From Hyphomonas sp. (GTDB taxonomy: Bacteria > Pseudomonadota > Alphaproteobacteria > Caulobacterales > Hyphomonadaceae): DNA of 10,856 nucleotides. The number at the start of each line of letters is the position of its first letter. The stretch's first letter is position 1. Under the pieces are notes generated by a model. The model was given only the letters and a program-made list of their open reading frames with translations. It was not told where the DNA came from and did no database searches. Shown in pieces: positions 7,205-10,856 of the stretch. A program made the position numbers and the translations under genes. The stretch lies in contig JARFRJ010000241.1 in the NCBI GenBank assembly GCA_029287305.1, forward strand, positions 1 to 10,856, given 5' to 3'.

Positions 7205-7214
7205 CGCCGCACGC

Positions 7215-7706
7215 CTATTCAATCACAACCAAAGCTTCGCCAAACTCAACAGGCTGGCCATCTTCCACCAATATGTGCGTGACAGTTCCAGAATGTGTGG
7301 CTTCGACGGGGTTAAAGGTCTTCATGGCTTCAACCAGCATGAGCGTCTCCCCCTTATTGACCGTTTTGCCAATTGTGATGAACGGGGCAGTGCCCGGTTC
7401 AGCAGACAAATACACCGTTCCAACCATTGGGGAGGTTTGCGCATTGCCCGTGATGGAATCGGTTTGAGAGGCCGCTTGTGGGGTAGCTGGCGTTAAGCTC
7501 GGCGCCGCTTGGACAGCTTGTGGGGCCGCCATCATCTGAACAGGCGCGACCTGTTGAGGAGGTGCGGCCACAGATCTAGGTTTAGAGGCCCGCAGCTTTA
7601 AGCCTTCATATTCAATTTCCAATTCAGCAAGATCAGCCTCCTTTAGGATATTGGCCAATTCACGGACCAGTTCGGTATCCAAATTCAGCTTATTATTATG
7701 GCTCAT
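7215..7706 (-). CDS. accB: Biotin carboxyl carrier protein of acetyl-CoA carboxylase
   Basis: AccB carries biotin between AccC and the carboxyltransferase. The 163-residue protein has a charged N-terminal helix region (about 8-42) and an Ala/Pro/Gln-rich linker (about 46-90). The C-terminal biotinyl domain (about 92-163) follows, with the biotin attachment site EAMKTF, Lys129. The thumb insertion typical of AccB (AEPGTAPF, 102-109) is present. Thr-Phe follows the biotinylated lysine, whereas E. coli has Met-Met. The gene starts 4 bases after aroQ, with GGAAGGG in the end of aroQ as ribosome binding site. It is followed at once by accC, the near-universal pairing. Confidence 0.96.
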   Translation of the reverse strand: MSHNNKLNLDTELVRELANILKEADLAELEIEYEGLKLRASKPRSVAAPPQQVAPVQMMAAPQAVQAAPSLTPATPQAASQTDSITGNAQTSPMVGTVYLSAEPGTAPFITIGKTVNKGETLMLVEAMKTFNPVEATHSGTVTHILVEDGQPVEFGEALVVIE

Positions 7707-7710
7707 TTGC

Positions 7711-8151
7711 TCACCCTTCCTGTAAAATCAAGCGTTGTGCCGCTTTCAGCGCTAGCTCATACCCATAAGCGCCAAAGCCTGCAATCCTGCCTTGTGCGAT
7801 CGGGGCCACAAAATTCACATGTCGGAAAGCCTCGCGGGCCTCCGGATTAGATAAATGCAGCTCTATTATCGGTATGGCGCATGCTTTAAGTGCATCATGC
7901 AAGGCAATCGATGTATGTGTGAAGGCACCCGGATTGAGAATTAGCACCGCGCCTTTCTCAGCGCTTTCCTGAACCCAATCTATAAGAACCCCCTCATGAT
8001 TCGTTTGCCGAAACACAAGGGCGTTGTTTGCGCTTAGGCGCAAAAGCCCGGTTTCAATATCAGACAAAGTTGATGTCCCATAAATTTCAGGCTCACGCGT
8101 GCCCAGCAAGTTCAAATTGGGACCGTTCAATATATATATCGGCTTTGACAT
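7711..8151 (-). CDS. aroQ: Type II 3-dehydroquinate dehydratase
   Basis: This shikimate-pathway enzyme converts 3-dehydroquinate to 3-dehydroshikimate, acting as a dodecamer in the cytoplasm. The 146 residues fit the family. Landmarks are NGPNLNLLGTREPEIYG (9-25) with Asn12, Arg19 and catalytic Tyr24, QTNHEG (49-54), LNPGAFTHTS (72-81), and ELHLSN (97-102) containing Glu97 and His99. AREAFRH (105-111) follows with Arg110. Where many homologs read SNxHAR this one reads SNPEAR, so a frequent histidine is replaced by Glu, while the known catalytic His99 is intact. Placement just ahead of accB is common in Proteobacteria. It is the first gene of the minus-strand cluster and has no obvious Shine-Dalgarno sequence before its ATG. 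Confidence 0.95.
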   Translation of the reverse strand: MSKPIYILNGPNLNLLGTREPEIYGTSTLSDIETGLLRLSANNALVFRQTNHEGVLIDWVQESAEKGAVLILNPGAFTHTSIALHDALKACAIPIIELHLSNPEAREAFRHVNFVAPIAQGRIAGFGAYGYELALKAAQRLILQEG

Positions 8152-8229
8152 AGCTAAGGGTTTGCGCTGTAAACACGCTTATGGCAAGTCTTGAGTGTCG
8201 GCAAATCAAGATAAGGAGGGCTGATCTTA
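8152..8229. promoter_or_regulatory. Divergent regulatory region between aroQ and thiS
   Basis: This 78-base gap must hold promoters for both the aroQ operon (minus) and thiS (plus). I do not see strong -35/-10 pairs in either direction. TCTTGA (8189-8194) and TCAAGA (8206-8211) form a 6-bp inverted repeat just ahead of the thiS ribosome binding site, which could be an operator or leader hairpin. The conserved elements of a TPP riboswitch are not recognisable. Confidence 0.5.
8213..8219 (+). promoter_or_regulatory. Strong ribosome binding site of thiS
   Basis: AAGGAGG is a near-perfect anti-16S match with 10 bases to the ATG at 8230. It fixes the thiS start. Confidence 0.8.
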
Positions 8230-8430
8230 ATGCAAATTATAGTGAATGGAGAGACCCATACTGTCTCTGCGGGCATAACACTGAAAGCCTTTGTCGCGAC
8301 GCTGCCGGGCGATCCTAGGGGTATTGCGATTGAGAAAAACCTCACCATTGTGCCCAAATCTGCGCATGAAGAAACCGTGCTTAAAGACGGGGACCGTCTG
8401 GAAGTGGTCCATTTTGTCGGCGGAGGTTAG
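8230..8430 (+). CDS. thiS: Sulfur carrier protein ThiS
   Basis: ThiS is a ubiquitin-like carrier whose C-terminus is adenylated by ThiF and converted to a thiocarboxylate, the sulfur donor for ThiG. The 66-residue protein starts MQIIVNGE and shows the short beta-grasp pattern. It ends FVGGG, exposing the required diglycine. Length is normal. It is preceded by a strong ribosome binding site and followed after 130 bases by thiG. The gene often named thiO and other thi genes are not adjacent. Confidence 0.93.
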   Translation: MQIIVNGETHTVSAGITLKAFVATLPGDPRGIAIEKNLTIVPKSAHEETVLKDGDRLEVVHFVGGG

Positions 8431-8560
8431 CCGCTACATCTGCCGGAGTGTCCGGCCAATACGCGACGGCATGTCAGCTTTACAGGCTGTCAGGTCGGGG
8501 CGATGACTGGCGTGCATTAAAAATGACATTTTCTCAAAATAGTATGGATTTATATACGCC
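8431..8560 (+). other. Spacer between thiS and thiG with small hairpins
   Basis: The spacer is unusually long for a thiS-thiG pair. It contains a 6-bp hairpin GCCGGA-GTG-TCCGGC (8442-8456) without a T tract, and an odd palindrome AAAATG-A-CATTTT (8520-8532). Just before thiG, ATG GAT TTA TAT ACG CCA TGA (8544-8564) is a six-codon ORF whose stop overlaps the thiG ATG. No Shine-Dalgarno sequence precedes thiG, so coupling from this short ORF or a separate promoter is possible. A minus-strand ORF at 8434-8622 is not convincing. Confidence 0.45.
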
Positions 8561-9340
8561 ATGAGCCAAAAAGATACTGATCTCATCATCGCTGGACATA
8601 GATTAACCTCGCGTCTGATCATCGGTACGGGGAAATTTGCTTCCTATGCCCAGAATGCCAGGGCGGCTGAGGCTGCAGGGGTTGATATGGTGACTGTGGC
8701 GCTGCGCCGGGTGAACCTCTCCAATCCGGAGGAAGACCGCTTGAGCGATCATCTTCTACCGGAAAAATTTATTTACCTGCCCAATACGGCTGGATGTTTT
8801 ACAGCCGATGAGGCCGTGCGCACGCTGCGTCTGGCGCGCGAAGCGGGCGGCTGGTCACTCGTCAAACTGGAAGTTCTGGCCGATCAGAAAACGCTATACC
8901 CAGATATGCCAGAGACGCTAAAGGCGGCAGAAGCCCTCATCAAGGAGGGCTTTGAGGTCATGGTCTATTGTTCAGATGACCCGGTCTATGCCCGCCGTCT
9001 GGAAGAGGCAGGCTGCTGCGCGATTATGCCTTTGGGCTCGCTCATCGGGTCTGGTCTCGGTATCCAAAACCCTGTCAATATTCGCCTGATTGTTGAGCAG
9101 ACCACGGTCCCTGTGATTGTTGATGCTGGCGTCGGGACCGCTTCTGACGCGGCTATGGCGATGGAGCTTGGCTGTGACGGGGTGCTTATGAATACTGCGA
9201 TTGCTGAGGCAGGCGACCCGATCCGTATGGCCCGCGCGATGAAGCATGCGGTGATTGCAGGCCGTGAAGCCTATCTGGCCGGGCGGATGAAAAAACGTCT
9301 CTATGCCGATCCAAGCTCACCGCTGGCGGGATTGATATAG
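8561..9340 (+). CDS. thiG: Thiazole synthase ThiG
   Basis: ThiG makes the thiazole phosphate moiety of thiamine from 1-deoxy-D-xylulose 5-phosphate, dehydroglycine and the ThiS thiocarboxylate. The 259 residues fold as a TIM barrel. Motifs seen are [10 protein letters not shown] (17-26), [10 protein letters not shown] (44-53), PNTAGC (74-79) and LVKLEVL (100-106) with the Schiff-base Lys102. [16 protein letters not shown] (156-171), [12 protein letters not shown] (187-198) and GVLMNTAIA (207-215) line the phosphate site. Length and ends are typical. It lies 130 bases downstream of thiS on the same strand and converges on the DUF4402 gene. Confidence 0.95.
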   Translation: MSQKDTDLIIAGHRLTSRLIIGTGKFASYAQNARAAEAAGVDMVTVALRRVNLSNPEEDRLSDHLLPEKFIYLPNTAGCFTADEAVRTLRLAREAGGWSLVKLEVLADQKTLYPDMPETLKAAEALIKEGFEVMVYCSDDPVYARRLEEAGCCAIMPLGSLIGSGLGIQNPVNIRLIVEQTTVPVIVDAGVGTASDAAMAMELGCDGVLMNTAIAEAGDPIRMARAMKHAVIAGREAYLAGRMKKRLYADPSSPLAGLI

Positions 9341-9431
9341 ACATTTTTCCTTAATCTTTCTAAGTACTTATAGTCTATTCTTCTGTCAGAAAACGTCTCC
9401 TGTTTTCACGCCACCGCGCTTTGCAGAACCT
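9341..9431. other. Convergent gap between thiG and the DUF4402 gene
   Basis: These 91 bases separate two converging genes. The only stem seen is GAAAAC (9389-9394) with GTTTTC (9402-9407) around a 7-base loop. It is symmetric enough to act in both directions but AT-rich and short, so a terminator call would be weak. Confidence 0.3.
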
Positions 9432-9962
9432 CTATTCATATTCAGCGGTGATTGTGAACGTGCCAGTATAGGCGCCAATAGGCTGGTTCGCCCCGACATA
9501 TAATTTTGCTCCGATTTTGAACCCGACTGAACCATCGCTTTCGATTAGTCTTCTGCCGCCCCAATATGTATCGTCTGCAGCGCCGCCGCCAACAAAACTA
9601 TCGACCACCATCGTATCGCCATTTTCATTGGATACCGTGATTGAACCCGGATTTGATAATGTAACAAACTTGTTTGCTTCACCGGTTATTACAAATTGAG
9701 AGCGATTGCCCGGTTCAAAACATGTCAGTTCCGCGCCGCAAATCGACATGTTCAACTCACTCCTCAAGACCTGTACTGTGCTGGCAGTTGTCAAACTTGG
9801 TGCAATGACGCCAAAATACAAATCATCAACTTTGTTGATCTGTAAGGGTGCGATCAGATTAGCGCCCGCAGCGCTGTCAACGTGGTCTTGACCCGTTGCT
9901 GGGCCTGCAAGAAAACCAATGATGGCAAGCGTTGATAGAATGTTTTTTGTTAAAAATGTCAT
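9432..9962 (-). CDS. DUF4402-type secreted protein, complete paralog
   Basis: The 176-residue protein has a signal peptide (MTFLTKNILSTLAIIGFLAG, cleavage near ATG|Q). After that it is rich in short beta-type segments. IAPLQINKVDDLYFGVIAP near residues 37-55 corresponds to the visible part of the left-edge paralog. The end, GANQPIGAYTGTFTITAEYE, is a typical DUF4402 C-terminus. Two cysteines (SICGAELTCFE) probably form a disulfide after export. The family is regarded as fimbria- or surface-structure-like, but no chaperone, usher or other secretion gene is present in this window, so its use is unknown. AGGAA about 9 bases before the ATG at 9962 supports this start. The upstream region carries the shared motif at 10035-10053. 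Confidence 0.88.
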   Translation of the reverse strand: MTFLTKNILSTLAIIGFLAGPATGQDHVDSAAGANLIAPLQINKVDDLYFGVIAPSLTTASTVQVLRSELNMSICGAELTCFEPGNRSQFVITGEANKFVTLSNPGSITVSNENGDTMVVDSFVGGGAADDTYWGGRRLIESDGSVGFKIGAKLYVGANQPIGAYTGTFTITAEYE

Positions 9963-10034
9963 CGCAGATTCCTAAGTCAACATAAGGCGACAACAGTGCC
10001 GCTAAGGACAGAACTACGAAATTATGCGTGCCAA

Positions 10035-10053
10035 TATCACTGACCATTTAGGT
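10035..10053 (-). promoter_or_regulatory. Putative operator/promoter element shared by both DUF4402 genes (copy 2)
   Basis: TATCACTGACCATTTAGGT (plus strand) matches 272-290 with one difference and sits 73 bases upstream of the DUF4402 ATG. On the minus strand CATAAT (10027-10022) follows 8 bases beyond the motif and could be the -10 box. No good -35 is present, so activation by a protein at this element is plausible. Confidence 0.5.
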
Positions 10054-10081
10054 GCAAAGAGGTATCTTTAAGGGTCAATTA

Positions 10082-10095
10082 TGATCAAAAGGGTA
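10082..10095. promoter_or_regulatory. Degenerate second operator, partner of the site at 10035
   Basis: TGATCAAAAGGGTA matches the palindromic core at 320-333 at 11 of 14 positions. It begins 47 bases from the first element, against 48 bases beside the other paralog. Confidence 0.35.
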
Positions 10096-10175
10096 GTAAT
10101 TTGATCTTAAGTATAGGTTGCGAATGGGCTGGAATGCGCCTTCTGGATATTATTCGCTGGCAGGGTCTGAATTAT

Positions 10176-10236
10176 GTCGACCAAGCTTGTCGACCAAGCT
10201 TGTCGACCAAGCTTGTCGGCCAAGCTTGTCGACAAG
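10176..10236. repeat. 13-bp tandem repeat (GTCGACCAAGCTT), 4 units plus a partial fifth
   Basis: Units start at 10176, 10189, 10202 and 10215, and a partial unit runs 10228-10236. Units 1-3 are identical, and unit 4 has one A-to-G change. Each unit joins two 6-bp palindromes (GTCGAC and AAGCTT) with one C between. Overlapping inverted repeats AAGCTTG-TCGAC-CAAGCTT therefore recur, and the array ends in a 12-bp palindrome (10225-10236). Function is unknown: it could be a protein-binding array or a recent slippage expansion. Confidence 0.9.
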
Positions 10237-10277
10237 TGTGGCGCGCAGCTCGCCAAGGCTCAATGAAGCGCAGTACA

Positions 10278-10305
10278 CGCCGCTGCTCGGCGCTCTAAGT
10301 TTTTT
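10278..10305 (+). terminator. Hairpin followed by a T run, possible plus-strand terminator
   Basis: CGCCG (10278-10282) and CGGCG (10288-10292) form a short stem, followed after 7 bases by six T's (10300-10305). No plus-strand gene ends here. It would only make sense if a non-coding transcript runs through the tandem array. Confidence 0.25.
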
Positions 10306-10359
10306 GATATCAGTAAAGCCATCTTAAACAGCTGACTTTTCTTTATGTGTCGTAATGGA

Positions 10360-10856
10360 TCAATCCGGAGCGGGGATGAACTCATCCTGATCATCGGGAG
10401 GAAGTAAGAAAGACCCATTATTCCAATCGGCTTTTCGCCAGTCTTCCATGGCGGCGTCGATTTTTTCCATCGATGAGGCAACAAAATTCCACTTGATGTA
10501 GCGCGGACCCTCGAGCGTTGCGCCGCCCAGCAGCATAATATGCGCGCCCTTTTTGCCTGCGGTCAGTGTGATCGCATCTGTGGGGCGAAAAACCATCATC
10601 TGACCCGTTTCAAATCTCTCTCCGGCAATGCTGACATCGCCTTCCAGCACATAGACGCCGCGATCTTCATGATTATCTGGAAGAGGCAGCTGCGCCCCGG
10701 CCTTGAGGTAAGCATCCGCATAGAACATTTCTGAATATGTACTGACGGGGGCGGCTTTACCATAAGCTTCCCCAACAATCAGGCGGACGCGCTTATCGCT
10801 GTCTTCAATAAGGGGCAAGGCGTCCTGCTTATGATGTTCAAAAGAGGGGGCACGGG
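10360..10856 (-). CDS. Pirin-family protein, C-terminal part (runs off the right edge)
   Basis: About 164 residues are visible, entering the window in frame as ...APSFEHHKQDALPLIED. A TTG at 10818 could be mistaken for a start, but similarity continues upstream of it, so the true start lies beyond the window. The sequence is the second cupin half of a pirin: GEAYG, HEDRGVYVLEG, FRPTDAITLTAGKKGAHIMLLGG, GPRYIKWNFVAS and a DWNNG...LPPDD...FIPAP tail. Pirins are bicupin metalloproteins. Some have quercetinase activity and others have redox or regulatory roles, so the substrate cannot be given. The metal-binding histidines of the N-terminal cupin are outside the window. Confidence 0.9.
   Translation of the reverse strand, partial: RAPSFEHHKQDALPLIEDSDKRVRLIVGEAYGKAAPVSTYSEMFYADAYLKAGAQLPLPDNHEDRGVYVLEGDVSIAGERFETGQMMVFRPTDAITLTAGKKGAHIMLLGGATLEGPRYIKWNFVASSMEKIDAAMEDWRKADWNNGSFLLPPDDQDEFIPAPD

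Larger units (their letters stand above)
9963..10359. other. Gene-poor region between the pirin and DUF4402 genes
   Basis: These 397 bases hold the DUF4402 leader, two putative regulator sites (10035-10053, 10082-10095), a 13-bp tandem array (10176-10236) and a plus-strand hairpin with a T run (10278-10305). Short open frames here are created by the tandem array and lack ribosome binding sites or family similarity, so no gene is called. Confidence 0.6.

Noticed and set aside
7205..7222. Upstream TTG start for accC
   Set aside because: It overlaps the accB stop and adds residues not expected in the family. The ATG at 7204 gives the standard MIKKLLIANRGE start.
555..8488. Shared 13-mer AGCTTTACAGGCT at 555-567 and 8476-8488
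   Set aside because: About one such match is expected by chance in a window this size, and the contexts are unrelated.
8434..8622. 62-residue minus-strand ORF in the thiS-thiG spacer
   Set aside because: It overlaps the thiG start, has no clear ribosome binding site and no recognisable family features.
10101..10327. Short plus-strand ORFs through the 13-bp array
   Set aside because: The coding pattern comes from the repeat (13 bases shifts frame each unit), with no start signal or family similarity.

Overview
The window looks like a chromosomal segment of an alphaproteobacterium with moderate GC content. The main evidence is an ATP12-type F1-ATPase assembly chaperone, found in mitochondria and Alphaproteobacteria. 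It sits just downstream of crcB and an RluC-type pseudouridine synthase, a neighbourhood I associate with Alphaproteobacteria. The aroQ-accB-accC order and the strongly alphaproteobacterial style of the propionyl-CoA carboxylase beta chain fit the same picture. I cannot name a genus from sequence alone.

Layout, left to right. A DUF4402-type secreted protein runs off the left edge (1-157, minus) behind a long upstream region (158-586). Then come pccB (587-2119, minus) and an unrecognised secreted protein with about 15 tandem 11-residue basic repeats (2337-3521, minus). A compact minus-strand cluster follows, which I read 5' to 3' as aroQ, accB, accC, crcB, rluC, ATP12 (8151 down to 3629). Its gaps are 4, 10, 50, 2 and 29 bases, so one transcript is likely. 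Diverging from aroQ are thiS and thiG (8230-9340, plus). The right end holds a second, complete DUF4402 gene (9432-9962, minus), a gene-poor stretch with a 13-bp tandem repeat, and the C-terminal part of a pirin-family protein that runs off the right edge (minus).

Most genes are housekeeping. AccB and AccC carry and carboxylate biotin for malonyl-CoA synthesis. PccB is the carboxyltransferase half of a propionyl-CoA carboxylase whose alpha chain is not here. AroQ serves the shikimate pathway, and ThiS and ThiG build the thiamine thiazole. CrcB exports fluoride, RluC modifies 23S rRNA and ATP12 helps assemble F1-ATPase.

The less ordinary parts are as follows. The two DUF4402 genes, over 9 kb apart, share an 18/19-identical upstream motif plus a second related site at nearly the same spacing (48 and 47 bases), which suggests one regulator. 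The repeat protein has a start codon inside a potential hairpin with a three-codon upstream ORF. A 19-bp tandem duplication spans the rluC stop and ATP12 start. A 13-bp palindrome-rich tandem array lies upstream of the second DUF4402 gene. I found no CRISPR array, insertion sequence, tRNA or rRNA.
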